Numbered from the stretch's first letter, positions 46,228-55,816 are shown. The stretch is DNA of 64,000 nucleotides from Clostridium hydrogenum (GCF_021432385.1 NZ_JAEACT010000003.1:620001-684000); one strand, 5' to 3'. Made by a program: numbers and translations. The notes: a model not told the origin generated them from the letters alone.

Positions 46228-46360
46228 TTTTTCTCCTTAATTAAAGGGTTATCACACAAAAACTTAATTTATACATGTCTCATAATATCTTAAACATAGG
46301 ATTTTGAAACATATATGCATTAATATCTACGTCAGTAACCCCTATATCACTTATACTTTA

Positions 46361-47164
46361 TTAAAGAATAATTTCTTCAAGATCATTTGGCACTATAATA
46401 TTCCCCTTAAAATACTCTTTTCCCTCTTCTGCATATAATTCTTTTCTTTTATCTAGATTATTATCTTGAGTATGAATTAATATTATATTCTTTACATTAA
46501 GCCTTGCTGCATTAGTACAAGCATCTTTTACTGTAGAATGATGTTTTTCATAAGGTTTAAATTTATCTTTTTCGGAATATAAACAGAAAGCTTCATGCAT
46601 AATATAATCAGCATTATTAGTATCCTCAAATAAACTTTCATTATAAGGCTCGTCTCCTAAAAATGTTAATACTCTACTATTTTTAAGTATTATTTTGAAG
46701 CCATACTGAAGAAGTTTTGTACTTTTTATATCAAAAAATTTAATATTCCAGTCAAGAATATTTAAAACGCTTCCATTTTCAATAGGAACAAGTATTACTC
46801 TATTATCAATGTACTTTGTAAATTTATTTTGTAACAGTAAATTACTTATGGTTCTGATAATATCCAGATTATCTTTGTGACTATATATGTATAAGTTTTC
46901 ATCATACTTGCCATTAATAATCTTCTGGCAAACTGCTCTTATAATCCAAACAATTCCGGTTATGTGATCATTGTGTGCATGAGAAATAAAAACATTATGT
47001 ATATTCTCTATTTTTATATTTTTCTTTTCAAGATTAGCAAGTATTGTATTGCCACCACCAGTATCAACAAGAAAATGCTCTTTTGAATTTGAAATAGTAA
47101 AGCATGTATTATAGCACTTTGTTACCATTGCGGCTCCATTCCCAAGCATAGTTATTTTATCCAA
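46361..47164 (-). CDS. Metallo-beta-lactamase-fold hydrolase
   Basis: 267 residues with the H-x-H-x-D-H motif SHAHNDHITG (His62, His64, Asp66, His67), a later metal-ligand Asp in LTFLGDEPYNE, and His in HEAFCLY and EKHHSTV. The layout resembles RNase Z/arylsulfatase-like phosphodiesterases; the substrate is not known. It begins with TTG after AGGGGTG. Monocistronic. The 132-base gap before glcT shows a weak palindrome only. Confidence 0.85.
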   Translation of the reverse strand: MDKITMLGNGAAMVTKCYNTCFTISNSKEHFLVDTGGGNTILANLEKKNIKIENIHNVFISHAHNDHITGIVWIIRAVCQKIINGKYDENLYIYSHKDNLDIIRTISNLLLQNKFTKYIDNRVILVPIENGSVLNILDWNIKFFDIKSTKLLQYGFKIILKNSRVLTFLGDEPYNESLFEDTNNADYIMHEAFCLYSEKDKFKPYEKHHSTVKDACTNAARLNVKNIILIHTQDNNLDKRKELYAEEGKEYFKGNIIVPNDLEEIIL

Positions 47165-47504
47165 AACATCACCCCTAAAATCAATACACAGTTCTCAATT
47201 TGCAATTAAGGAAGATAAATCTTTAATTTTATATTTCTTTTAGATTTTGCAACTTATGGTAAAACCAACTTTCATTGTGCATTGTCTATTAAATTATATA
47301 TATAATTTTATATTATAGCATTTTTTGTAGTATTTAAAGTATTTTCGAAATATTTTTTCATATTTTTGAAATATTTTTTCAATATTTTATTCACATTTTC
47401 TATAAACATCAATTAATTTTATTGTAATAAAATATTAAACTTTTTCGTATCATAAGATATGTAAGAGCTACTTGAAAAATTAAAACTTCAAGTAAAAAGT
47501 TCAT

Positions 47505-47770
47505 TCTGTTAAATTACAATTTATCGAGGAGAAGCCAAAGTACAAAGTACAGAGTACAAAGTACAATGAAGGACGATTTTTCTCCGTTAGCACTACGAAA
47601 AATCTGAAAACTTATTTTTTATTGCTGCGCAATTGCGCCATACATGGCGCTCAGCGAAGCTGGCACCATTTAAGTTTAAGATTTGCCTGAGTAAAACGAA
47701 AGGCAAATCATCCTTCTTTGTACTCTGTACTTTGTACTTTGTACTCTGCTCTACAAATTGTAATTTATTT
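47505..47770 (+). repeat. HP-A element upstream of asd
   Basis: caaattacaattt-type outer arms and long tandem gtacaaa arms (agtacaaagtacagagtaca, matched by tgtactctgtactttgtact), with centre gcgccatacatggcgc. The rest of the gap (47165-47504) is AT-rich with no gene seen. Confidence 0.8.
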
Positions 47771-47797
47771 CAGAATCGTAAATCGGAGGGATTTTAA

Positions 47798-48874
47798 ATG
47801 AATAAGAAATTAAAGGTTGGTATATTAGGTGCCACCGGTCTTGTTGGTCAAAGATTTGTAACACTACTTAATAATCACCCATTTTTTCAAGTAAAATGTG
47901 TTGCCGCTAGTAAACGCTCTGCTGGAAAAACTTATTACGAAACAGTTAAAGACAGATGGAAATTAAACATACCAATGCCCGAATATATAAAAAATTTAGT
48001 TGTGAGAGACATTTATAATATAGATGAAATATGCAGTCAAGTTGATTTTGTATTTTGTGCTGTAAATATGGATAAGGATGAAATAAAAAAAATTGAAGAA
48101 TCCTATGCAAAACATGAAGTGCCTGTAATATCAAATAATTCAGCAAATAGATTCACTCCAGATGTACCTGTTATTATACCAGAAATAAATGCTGATCATC
48201 TACAAATAATAGAAAAACAAAAAGAAAGATTAGGAACAAAGCGCGGCTTTATAGTTGCAAAACCAAACTGCTCAATTCAAAGCTATGTTCCGGCTATAAG
48301 CGCACTTCTCGAATTTAAACCAACAAAAATATTAGTTTGTACTTACCAAGCAATATCTGGTAGTGGAAAAACCTTTAATGAATTTCCTGACATATTAGAC
48401 AATACTATTCCTTATATACCTGGTGAGGAACAAAAAAGTGAAGACGAACCACTAAAGGTATGGGGACATATAGAAGGTGATAAAATCATTTCAGCTACAA
48501 ACCCTGTAATAACATCTCAATGTATTAGAGTCGCTGTTGCTGATGGGCACCTTGCTGCTGTATTTGTTTCTTTTGAAAAAAAACCTTCAAAAGAAGAAAT
48601 ACTGGAACACTTTAAAAATTTCAACGGAAAGCCCCAACTTTTAAAGCTTCCAACAGCTCCAGAACAGTTCATAACTTATTTTGAAGATGAGTTTAGACCT
48701 CAACCAAAGCTTGACAGGGACCTCGAAAAAGGCATGGGTATAAGCATTGGAAGACTCAGAGAAGACTCAATTTTTGATTACAAATTTGTAGGTCTTTCAC
48801 ACAACGCTATTCGTGGTGCCGCTGGTGGCGCTTTATTGACCGCTGAATTATTATATAAGGAACAATTAATGTGA
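47798..48874 (+). CDS. asd: Aspartate-semialdehyde dehydrogenase (archaeal/fungal type)
   Basis: 358 residues, NADP-dependent. It converts aspartyl phosphate to the semialdehyde for lysine, methionine and threonine synthesis. N-terminal GILGATGLVGQRF, active-site Cys158 in AKPNCSIQS, catalytic-region GSGKTFNEFPD, and C-terminal HNAIRGAAGGALL. Length and motifs fit the archaeal-type subfamily seen in clostridia. Good GGAGG ribosome binding site. The stop TGA is the start of an HP-E element (tgaagtaagtg). Confidence 0.94.
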   Translation: MNKKLKVGILGATGLVGQRFVTLLNNHPFFQVKCVAASKRSAGKTYYETVKDRWKLNIPMPEYIKNLVVRDIYNIDEICSQVDFVFCAVNMDKDEIKKIEESYAKHEVPVISNNSANRFTPDVPVIIPEINADHLQIIEKQKERLGTKRGFIVAKPNCSIQSYVPAISALLEFKPTKILVCTYQAISGSGKTFNEFPDILDNTIPYIPGEEQKSEDEPLKVWGHIEGDKIISATNPVITSQCIRVAVADGHLAAVFVSFEKKPSKEEILEHFKNFNGKPQLLKLPTAPEQFITYFEDEFRPQPKLDRDLEKGMGISIGRLREDSIFDYKFVGLSHNAIRGAAGGALLTAELLYKEQLM

Positions 48875-49114
48875 AGTAAGTGTATTGCAGGATATTAAAT
48901 AAAATTAATAAATCTAAGGCAAAAAACTTTAAAAACCTAAGAAGTTTCAATAACTCGCTGAAAACATGCTCAGACAATTGAAACTTCTAAGCCTTTTAAA
49001 TCATTTTACCTAAGATTTATAAAATTTTATTTAAATCATCCTGCAACACACTTACTTCCCAATGTACATCAGTTTAAGGAAAAAATTCCTCCGTGCCTAC
49101 GGAATTTTGGTGTA
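48873..49114. repeat. HP-E element followed by inverted HP-D
   Basis: HP-E arms gaagtaagtgtattgcaggat / atcctgcaacacacttacttc with inner stem ataaatctaaggc / cctaagatttat and hairpin gaagtttcaataactcgct / aattgaaacttc. HP-D in reverse orientation at 49077-49114. From there to 49364 lie HP-G-like and degenerate HP-A remnants; no gene seen. Confidence 0.75.
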
Positions 49115-49364
49115 TTGTTGTTAGGAATATACCTACTTGGAGTTTGGACATAAGACCATTTAGGTTCTTTAACCATAGATAAGTACTTTAAATAGTAGCA
49201 TTACCAAAACTCAGTAGACCACAGACCTAAATCCCAAAGTTAAGGTTATTTTTCCTTCACTTTGCTGCAGAAAAATTATAAATTTAAATTATCCTTTGCT
49301 TTTCACATAAGTGAAAAAGTTCACCTTTTAACGAGCAAAGCAAGTTAAAACCCTTCACTATTAG

Positions 49365-49396
49365 ATTTTTCGCCTTCTTTTTAGGCGAAAAAATTT
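49365..49396 (-). terminator. Terminator after the second DUF4097 operon
   Basis: Stem tttttcgcc / ggcgaaaaa with loop ttctttttta, immediately past the DUF4097 stop codon. Confidence 0.65.
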
Positions 49397-49401
49397 AACT
49401 A

Positions 49402-50319
49402 TTACTTATCTATTCTTATATTTCCAGAACTTGTTCTTGCTGATATTTTCTTATATGGTGCTTTTCCAACTTTTGCAGTTGCTTCTTTTCCATCCTCGTC
49501 TTTATTCATATTGAAATTAGAATTAATGTCTCCTGATGAGCATTGACCATTAAATTCAAAACTTAAATCACTAGGTACAGTTAAGCTTACATTGCCCGAA
49601 CTGGCTTCAACATCAGCCTCATCCTTAATATCTTCGTATTTAATTTGAATATTTCCTGATCTTGCTTCAACTTTTCCAGCACCTGAGAGTGAATTTATTT
49701 CTATATTTCCAGATGAAGCATTTACATTATAAGAATCCGATTTTAATTTTTCAAATTCTTCATTTCCTGAAGAAGCTGTAAATGAAACTTTATCAGCTTG
49801 AATTTCATGCTCACTTTTTATATTACCAGAGCTTTCATCACAATCTAGCTCATTTAATTTAATGTCTGACATAAAGTTAACATTACCAGAACTACAATTT
49901 ATACTTAAATTTTTATCATAACTTCTAGGAAGATATATATATACTTTCTCATTTATTCTAAAATCAAATGAAAAAAAAGATCTAAATTCTTGAACTTTTC
50001 TTTTTATATTTATCTCATCACCATTTTTTTCTACCGTAAACTTGTCTTCATCTTTAAGCTTGTTATACGCAGTTTGCACTACTTTAAGTTTAGGACTATC
50101 CGTAGTCTCAATTTCTACATTATCACTTGAAAGATCAATATTGATTTTATTATATCCATCTAATGCTAAACTTTGCTGCTTTTGAATTTTCTCATGACCT
50201 CTTACAATTAGAAAATCTCCCATACTATGATTAGTTCCATAAAAAAGCACTGCTGTAAGTGCTACTACTACAAATACAAATACGGCTATCATAAATTTTA
50301 TTATACGCTTATCCTTCAT
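49402..50319 (-). CDS. DUF4097 beta-repeat protein, membrane-anchored (copy 2)
   Basis: 305 residues. One N-terminal membrane helix (about 8-28) and beta repeats built on S-S-G-N-(V/I) (CSSGNVNFMS, SSGNIKSE, SSGNEEFEK, SSGNIEINS, RSGNIQIK, SSGNVSLT, SSGDINSN, SSGNIRIDK). It is the paralogue of the gene at 40775, but its repeats read SSG instead of SAG, so the repeats have been homogenised separately. Last gene of its PadR-HAAS operon. Confidence 0.85.
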   Translation of the reverse strand: MKDKRIIKFMIAVFVFVVVALTAVLFYGTNHSMGDFLIVRGHEKIQKQQSLALDGYNKINIDLSSDNVEIETTDSPKLKVVQTAYNKLKDEDKFTVEKNGDEINIKRKVQEFRSFFSFDFRINEKVYIYLPRSYDKNLSINCSSGNVNFMSDIKLNELDCDESSGNIKSEHEIQADKVSFTASSGNEEFEKLKSDSYNVNASSGNIEINSLSGAGKVEARSGNIQIKYEDIKDEADVEASSGNVSLTVPSDLSFEFNGQCSSGDINSNFNMNKDEDGKEATAKVGKAPYKKISARTSSGNIRIDK

Positions 50320-50323
50320 CTCT

Positions 50324-50989
50324 TCACTTCCTCAACTCAAAAGTTAAAGATACAATTCTATCTATAGCTATCCCTATTATAAATATAACCCAGGATATAT
50401 ACCAATTATCAAAACTAAAGCTTACTATAAAATATAATACAAAAACTGCACACCACACTATTGATTTTATAGATTTCTTAATTTCTTTTTCATTGTCTTT
50501 ATTAACTCTCCACTCTTTGAATTCCTCTACCATTGAATCATCTACTTTTTCATATCTTGATTTAGGCTTTGAAACAATACTATATATTAAACTAAAAGTT
50601 GCTACAGCAAAAATTATGAGCATTAATACGTCGCCTATTCCTTCACCTAATTGAAAAATTTCATGACAAAGCTCTTCAACTGCTGCACCTATTATATATA
50701 GTGCAATAGCACCAGCAAAAATGATTGCAGATTTCTTTCTTTCCTTCTGTAATTTTTCATAATCAAAGTTACTATTTTTTTCCTTTAATTCATTTATTAT
50801 GCCATCCACATCTCCAACTCCTGCTATGGCAATATTAATAGCTTCCTCCTCAGTTTTACCTTCTGATATTAAGTCATCATATTTGTCTGTAAGATTAGCT
50901 AAAAACTCCTCTTTTAGTTCATATGCTCTTTTAGTATTAGGTGCATTTTCAAATAGTCTATCAACTCTATGACGTAATTTTTCGTACAT
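50324..50989 (-). CDS. HAAS / permease-prefix-domain membrane protein (copy 2)
   Basis: 221 residues. An N-terminal helical prefix domain (YEKLRHRVDRLFENAPNTKRAYELKEEFLANLTDKYDDL, then AIAGVGDVDGII), and at least four membrane helices. It pairs with the PadR gene from which it is 2 bases away. The counterpart in the first operon is DUF1700, so the two operons use related but different membrane partners. Confidence 0.82.
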   Translation of the reverse strand: MYEKLRHRVDRLFENAPNTKRAYELKEEFLANLTDKYDDLISEGKTEEEAINIAIAGVGDVDGIINELKEKNSNFDYEKLQKERKKSAIIFAGAIALYIIGAAVEELCHEIFQLGEGIGDVLMLIIFAVATFSLIYSIVSKPKSRYEKVDDSMVEEFKEWRVNKDNEKEIKKSIKSIVWCAVFVLYFIVSFSFDNWYISWVIFIIGIAIDRIVSLTFELRK

Positions 50990-50991
50990 AA

Positions 50992-51324
50992 TTAATTACC
51001 TCCATTAATCAACTTATCAATTAAATTTTTAGCCTCATTCCAATCTTCCTTATTTTTCTCTAAAGCTTCTAAACCAAGTTGCGTTATTGAATAATACCTT
51101 CTCCTAGCCCCTGTAGTTTCATCTCCCCAATATGAAGTAATTAACGAAGCCTGCTCAAGTCTCCTAAATGCAGAGTATAAAGTAGCTTCCTTTAATTCAT
51201 ATTTATTATTTGTTTTTTCCTTAATCGCTTTATTTATCTCATATCCATAACTATCCTTCTCAACCAAATGCGATAAAATTATAGTTTCTGTATGACCTCT
51301 TATTATATCTGATGTTATAGACAT
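50992..51324 (-). CDS. PadR-family regulator (copy 2)
   Basis: 110 residues, PadR winged helix (IRGHTETIILSHLVEKDSYGYEINKAI, EATLYSAFRRLEQASLI, GARRRYYSITQLG). First gene of the second PadR operon. The N-terminus differs enough from the other copy to suggest a separate inducer. Confidence 0.9.
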   Translation of the reverse strand: MSITSDIIRGHTETIILSHLVEKDSYGYEINKAIKEKTNNKYELKEATLYSAFRRLEQASLITSYWGDETTGARRRYYSITQLGLEALEKNKEDWNEAKNLIDKLINGGN

Positions 51325-51474
51325 TAGCTCACCTCTTATTTAATTTATAAAATATTTTATATTTATATTATATACATATATACCTCGCCTGTCAAAGTAT
51401 ATTTGTATAAGGTATATAAAAATTTATTCGCAATAATAGCATCTTCTATACAATTTTAAATTATGCAAAACATT

Positions 51475-51692
51475 AAATCAGAGTAGAGAGTAGAGAGCAA
51501 AGAGTAGAGTGAACGATGATTTTTCTCCGTTTCACTACGAAAAATCTTAAAACTTATTTTTGATTGCTTACGCAATCACATCATTACTGTTGTCAGCGAA
51601 GCTGAGCAACACTTAAGTTTAAGATTTACCTGATGCAAGGAAAGGTAAATCATCCTTCACTCTACTCTCTACTCTCTACTCTTTACTCTGAA
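51475..51692 (+). repeat. HP-A element, agagtag-type arms
   Basis: gagtagagagtagagagc-type arms matched by ctactctctactctctactc, with gattgcttacgcaatc, gttgtcagcgaagctgagcaac and the gatttacct / aggtaaatc stem. The flanks hold nothing else recognisable. Confidence 0.8.
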
Positions 51693-51732
51693 AAAAAGTT
51701 TCTCAATCTTTAATCACCTATGTACTAAATCT

Positions 51733-52578
51733 TTATTTTACTTCTTCAAATTCTTTTCCTTCATAAAATAATATTGCAGCTCCTACTGCTGTTGAAAATT
51801 GTCCGTTTTGTGGTCTAAGAAAGTTTATATGTTTAAACATTGCCTCAAACTTTTTAAATATTTCATCTGCTTGAGGTACATTAACTAAATTTCCTGTAAA
51901 TACAATATTATTTATGCTATAAATTTTTGTTGAAAAAACGGCCATTACACCTATAGTTTGAAAAACTAAATTAATAATACCTAATGCCATATCCTCCCTT
52001 GAAGCTAAATCACTAATCTTACCAAAATTAGATGCTGTAGCATAAGAAGGCAAACTTTCTGATTCCTCGCTAATTAAATCAGATATATTGAGATCTATTT
52101 TTGACAAATCACCCTTATCGGCAGCTTTAACCAAATCATTAAAATCACGAACATTTAGCATTGCATTTGAAAGCCCCATAAGCGTTCCTCCGCCAACTCC
52201 AGTTCCACCTATATGCTCTATGCCTTCCTCACCTGACATTACAAAAGTAGTTCCTGTACCCATGCTTACAATTATTGCTTTTTTTAATCCACTTAAAAAT
52301 AATCCGCCTCTACCAATAGCATTAAATTCATCTACTCTGCCAGTTGGAATTCCATGTATATTTTCTTTTAACTGCTCAGAGCCAACTCCTGTTACCATAA
52401 TCCTATCAACATCTGAAATTGCTAACTTGTTAACTGTTACAAATTTCCCAAAGGCCCCATATATTGATGAAATAGGATCACTTGCTTTTACACACATTGA
52501 GCTAAACATCTGACCTTTTTCAAATCCAACGATTTTTGTAGTACTTGTTCCCACATCTATACCAATAATTTTAGACAA
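51733..52578 (-). CDS. coaW: Type II pantothenate kinase
   Basis: 281 residues, actin-like ATPase fold. It phosphorylates pantothenate, the first step of coenzyme A synthesis. Phosphate-1 motif GIDVGTSTTKIV, the acidic TGRVDEFNAIGRG region, adenosine-site blocks IVSMGTGTTFV and GGTGVGGGTLMGLS, and C-terminal QFSTAVGAAILF. Starts with TTG after GGGGAG. Single gene. Confidence 0.9.
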   Translation of the reverse strand: MSKIIGIDVGTSTTKIVGFEKGQMFSSMCVKASDPISSIYGAFGKFVTVNKLAISDVDRIMVTGVGSEQLKENIHGIPTGRVDEFNAIGRGGLFLSGLKKAIIVSMGTGTTFVMSGEEGIEHIGGTGVGGGTLMGLSNAMLNVRDFNDLVKAADKGDLSKIDLNISDLISEESESLPSYATASNFGKISDLASREDMALGIINLVFQTIGVMAVFSTKIYSINNIVFTGNLVNVPQADEIFKKFEAMFKHINFLRPQNGQFSTAVGAAILFYEGKEFEEVK

Positions 52579-52731
52579 TTATTACACTCCCCTCAAATTA
52601 TATACAAACTCGCTTTTTTCCATAATGCTATATTTTTCACATTCTTCTATAGATTATATAATAATTAGCTTAATTCTACTACAGCAATTAAACAATTTAA
52701 TTTAATTTTCGATATATATTATTGTAATACT

Positions 52732-52833
52732 AAAGATATACCATCTCGAAACTTAAAATTCATTTGTGCCAAAATGCCATCTTCTAGGCATTATGGTTCA
52801 CATGAATTTTAATAGTTGAACTGGTTTATCTAT
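52732..52833. repeat. HP-C element
   Basis: Single copy: arms aaagatataccatctcgaaac / gttgaactggtttatct with inner arms aaaattcatttgtgcc / ggttcacatgaatttt and centre aaaatgcc-atcttcta-ggcatt. It lies between coaW and the FIST gene. Confidence 0.75.
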
Positions 52834-52879
52834 ATATACCAGCAAAACTCATTAAAATATTAATCTAGGAGTGAACTTA

Positions 52880-53917
52880 ATGAAATCTTTTACCTTTAGC
52901 TCTATTGCTGAAACCCTATCACACATTTCATCAAATCCGAATATGGGATACGTAATATTTAGTACAGTTGATAATGTTAAAAATTTATCCTTAAATTTAA
53001 GTGATAATGTTGTCCTTTGCTCAACTGCTGGTGAATGTACAAACCAGGGATATAAAAATGGTGTGATAACTGGATTTGAATATTCTCTCGAAGAATGTGA
53101 GGTAAATACAGTTGAAATTTTATATCCACCAATAAAAAGCAAAAAAAGGCTCGAGGATGCTTACCTTAAAGTAAAAAATAATCCAAATTCTTTTTTGCTT
53201 CTATTATGTGATGGTCTTTCAGGAATGGAAGAAAGTATTTTAACAACTTTATTTTTTATAAAAGACGATTTTAAAATCATAGGTGGAAGTGCAGGTGATA
53301 ATCTAAAATTTGATGAAACTGCTATATATATAGGTTCAAAAAAAGTACATAGTGCTGCTTTATTTTTCAATTATAAAAAGCAAGTACAAATATTAAAGGA
53401 AAATATTTATATCCCAACAGGGGATAATCTTCTAATTACAGAAGCTGATCCAATAAATAGAATTGTAAAAAAATTCAACGGTAATCCTGCAAGTACAGAA
53501 TACGCTAAGGTTCTTGGTGTAAAAGAATCTGAACTTCAAAGTAACTTTATGAATCATCCACTAGGCAAAGTCTATAAAGATGATATTTTTATTGCATCTC
53601 CTATGAAGATTAACACTGACAAATCAATTACTTTTTATTGTCAACTTCTTCCTAATACCTTTGTAAATGTTCTTAAGCCAACTGATGCCATATCAAGATT
53701 AAGAACTACATTAAATTCAATTTCAATAAAAGCAAATTTTATTTTTCAAGTTAATTGCATTTTGAGAAGTTTAAAATTTCAAGGAGAAAATTTATGGTCA
53801 GCTTATGATAAAGAAATTCTTAGTTTTTGCCCAAACGCAAGTGGGTTTGTAAGCTACGGGGAACAATTTTATAAAAACCACTCAAATCAAACTTTGGTTA
53901 TATTAGTAAGCGAATAA
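52880..53917 (+). CDS. FIST-domain sensory protein
   Basis: 345 residues with the N-terminal FIST domain (VVLCSTAGECTNQGYKNGVITGFEYS, FLLLLCDGLSGMEE, FKIIGGSAGDNLKF) and FIST_C. FIST proteins are predicted small-ligand (amino-acid or peptide-like) sensors in signalling. No membrane segment. ATG after AGGAG. It lies 24 bases before a soluble chemoreceptor gene, which suggests that it passes its signal to that protein. Confidence 0.88.
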   Translation: MKSFTFSSIAETLSHISSNPNMGYVIFSTVDNVKNLSLNLSDNVVLCSTAGECTNQGYKNGVITGFEYSLEECEVNTVEILYPPIKSKKRLEDAYLKVKNNPNSFLLLLCDGLSGMEESILTTLFFIKDDFKIIGGSAGDNLKFDETAIYIGSKKVHSAALFFNYKKQVQILKENIYIPTGDNLLITEADPINRIVKKFNGNPASTEYAKVLGVKESELQSNFMNHPLGKVYKDDIFIASPMKINTDKSITFYCQLLPNTFVNVLKPTDAISRLRTTLNSISIKANFIFQVNCILRSLKFQGENLWSAYDKEILSFCPNASGFVSYGEQFYKNHSNQTLVILVSE

Positions 53918-53941
53918 TTTTTAAGCGAGGTTTTCTTAATT

Positions 53942-54895
53942 ATGATAAATATTTTTAACAACCACAAAAAAAACACATTTTCTCATGAAGTAATAGAAAC
54001 AACTCAAACCCCAAATTACACTGATGAAATATTTGAATTAAATAATGAAATTCAGAAGCAAATTAATAGTTTACTTACAGATGAAGGTTCTATGACTTTG
54101 GCATTTAATTCTTTACAAGAAGGTTCAAAATATACAACTTCTCAAATAAATGAAGTAAAAGAACATCTAGATTTATTATCAAACAATAGCGAAAACACAC
54201 AAAAATTGGTTAGCAATGTATATAATAGCCTTGATACTTCATCAACAGAAATTAGCAATGCAAAAAATGAAATGCTTATATTGCTTAATCAAATAAATAG
54301 CGTTTCTAATACATTTGAAGAATTTTTCAATTTATTTTCCGAGCTTCAAAAGCACTATAAAAGTATAAAAAACTTTGCCAATATTATAAATGAAATAGCT
54401 GATGAAACAAATTTACTTTCATTAAATGCTTCAATTGAAGCTAGTAGAGCTGGCGAACATGGAAAAAGCTTTTCTGTTGTTGCCAATGAAATCAAAACAC
54501 TATCTCTCTCTACGCAAGAAAATGCCAAAGATATAATGGAAGTTATAAATTTAATGACAGATTCCATGTCATTATTAAGCAGCAAAACACAAGAAGGTAA
54601 AAGTGCGCTATCTAATACTACAAGTTTGGTTGAAAATTCAAATTTAATATTAAATAAAATAACAAAATCAGAAAATGATGTACTTGCAAATATAAATCTT
54701 GTAAAAAGCTCTCAAGATGATAATCTCGGAGGAATTCAAGAAATAACCGCAAATTTAACTAACTTAGTTAATAAATCTGAAAACGAAAACTTAGAACTTG
54801 AAAACTTAATTTTAAACGTACAAAAGAAATCAGATTTTTACCTTTATATTTTAAATCATCTTAATCAAATTAAACTTCTGCAAGAAAAGGAATAG
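53942..54895 (+). CDS. Soluble methyl-accepting chemotaxis-type protein
   Basis: 317 residues, almost all coiled-coil. It has the MCP signalling hairpin (about 150-190: [40 protein letters not shown] in two halves around the E-A-S-R-A-G-E-H turn) but no membrane helix, HAMP or periplasmic domain. It should bind CheA/CheW in the cytoplasm. It probably forms a two-gene sensor with the FIST protein upstream. The C-terminal segment ends in [11 protein letters not shown] without a CheR tether. Confidence 0.88.
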   Translation: MINIFNNHKKNTFSHEVIETTQTPNYTDEIFELNNEIQKQINSLLTDEGSMTLAFNSLQEGSKYTTSQINEVKEHLDLLSNNSENTQKLVSNVYNSLDTSSTEISNAKNEMLILLNQINSVSNTFEEFFNLFSELQKHYKSIKNFANIINEIADETNLLSLNASIEASRAGEHGKSFSVVANEIKTLSLSTQENAKDIMEVINLMTDSMSLLSSKTQEGKSALSNTTSLVENSNLILNKITKSENDVLANINLVKSSQDDNLGGIQEITANLTNLVNKSENENLELENLILNVQKKSDFYLYILNHLNQIKLLQEKE

Positions 54896-54897
54896 TA

Positions 54898-54926
54898 TTG
54901 ACTTTTATAATTCTATATTATAAAAT
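54898..54926 (+). promoter_or_regulatory. Promoter of the folT operon
   Basis: TTGACT (54898-54903), 17 bases, TAAAAT (54921-54926). It begins 3 bases after the chemoreceptor stop codon and 23 bases before the THF riboswitch. Confidence 0.6.
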
Positions 54927-54948
54927 GAAGCAAAATAAATAAAAAACA

Positions 54949-55051
54949 TGGCAGAGTAGATAATTGTTGGTTATACGCCCAAAGGACGGGGAGTTGCTTT
55001 TGTGGCGAAAAGCGTTAATGTTTACCGTACATTTATCGCATCCCGCTGCTA
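54949..55051 (+). ncRNA. Tetrahydrofolate (THF) riboswitch
   Basis: Conserved start ggcagagtagataattg, a ggttata segment, gacggggagttgc, gcgaaaagc and a closing cgcatcccgctgct. P1 pairs tggcag with ctgcta. Order and spacing match folT-type THF riboswitches. The gene below encodes a folate transporter, which fits. Confidence 0.85.
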
Positions 55052-55145
55052 CATAACGGAGTTAATGATAAATCACTTGCAGCTTAAATTGTACATGTTC
55101 CAAAATGTAAATAAGCTTTATTACCTAACACGTTTTATCATATTC

Positions 55146-55183
55146 CCTCCTATATGTGGCTAAATGCCATATTTTATAGGAGG
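55146..55183 (+). promoter_or_regulatory. Hairpin masking the folT ribosome binding site
   Basis: CCTCCTATA (55146-55154) pairs with TATAGGAGG (55175-55183), extended by an inner tgtggc / gccata stem. The sequestered AGGAGG is the folT ribosome binding site, so the riboswitch probably controls translation rather than termination. Confidence 0.8.
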
Positions 55184-55190
55184 TATTTTT

Positions 55191-55793
55191 ATGGAAAATT
55201 TTAATAACATTTCACTGTTAAAATCCAATTACTGGATTGCAGCAGCTTCAGAACTAAAAAAACTAAGAACTCTTACTTTTGCAAGTATAATTATTGCATT
55301 TAGCTTAGTTATCAATTCTTTTTCTATTCCTGTAAGTGAAAATCTTCATATTTCGCTAACCTTTTTAGTATTTTCTCTTGGATCACTGATATTTGGTCCA
55401 GTTGTAGGCTTATTTGTTGGTGTTGTTTATGATCTCCTTAATTTTGTAATGCTTCCATCTTCATTTTTCTTTCCCGGATACACTCTATCTACCATGTTGG
55501 AATTCTTTATTTACGGATTATTTTTTTATCATAAGCGTATTACAATTTTTAAAATTTTTCTTGCAAAATTTTTAGTTGATTACGGCATTCATGTATTTCT
55601 TGGTTCACTTTGGAGTAAAATCTTATTTAATAAAGGATATATTTATTTCTTTACAAAAAGTATTATAAAAAATACTATCATGCTTCCAATAGAAGTTATA
55701 ATTTTAGTTTTATTACTTCAAGCACTGCAACCTATACTTATTCGTATGGGGATTATACCAAAGCAAAATTGTGAAAGGATACCACTTATATAA
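55191..55793 (+). CDS. folT: Folate ECF transporter S component
   Basis: 200 residues with about six hydrophobic helices. ECF-S pattern: LRTLTFASIIIAFSLVINSF, then LGSLIFGPVVGLFVGVVYDLLNFVMLP, where the conserved G-x-x-x-G and D-x-x-N are visible. It should bind folate and use a shared ECF energising module encoded elsewhere. ATG after AGGAGGT. First gene of an operon with thyA and dihydrofolate reductase, under the THF riboswitch. Confidence 0.88.
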   Translation: MENFNNISLLKSNYWIAAASELKKLRTLTFASIIIAFSLVINSFSIPVSENLHISLTFLVFSLGSLIFGPVVGLFVGVVYDLLNFVMLPSSFFFPGYTLSTMLEFFIYGLFFYHKRITIFKIFLAKFLVDYGIHVFLGSLWSKILFNKGYIYFFTKSIIKNTIMLPIEVIILVLLLQALQPILIRMGIIPKQNCERIPLI

Positions 55794-55816
55794 TTATTAA
55801 ATGGGAGGAATTTTAA

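Noticed and set aside
47505..47770. Lysine or T-box leader upstream of asd
   Set aside because: No conserved T-box (AGGGTGG-type) or lysine-riboswitch blocks; the hairpins belong to HP-A.
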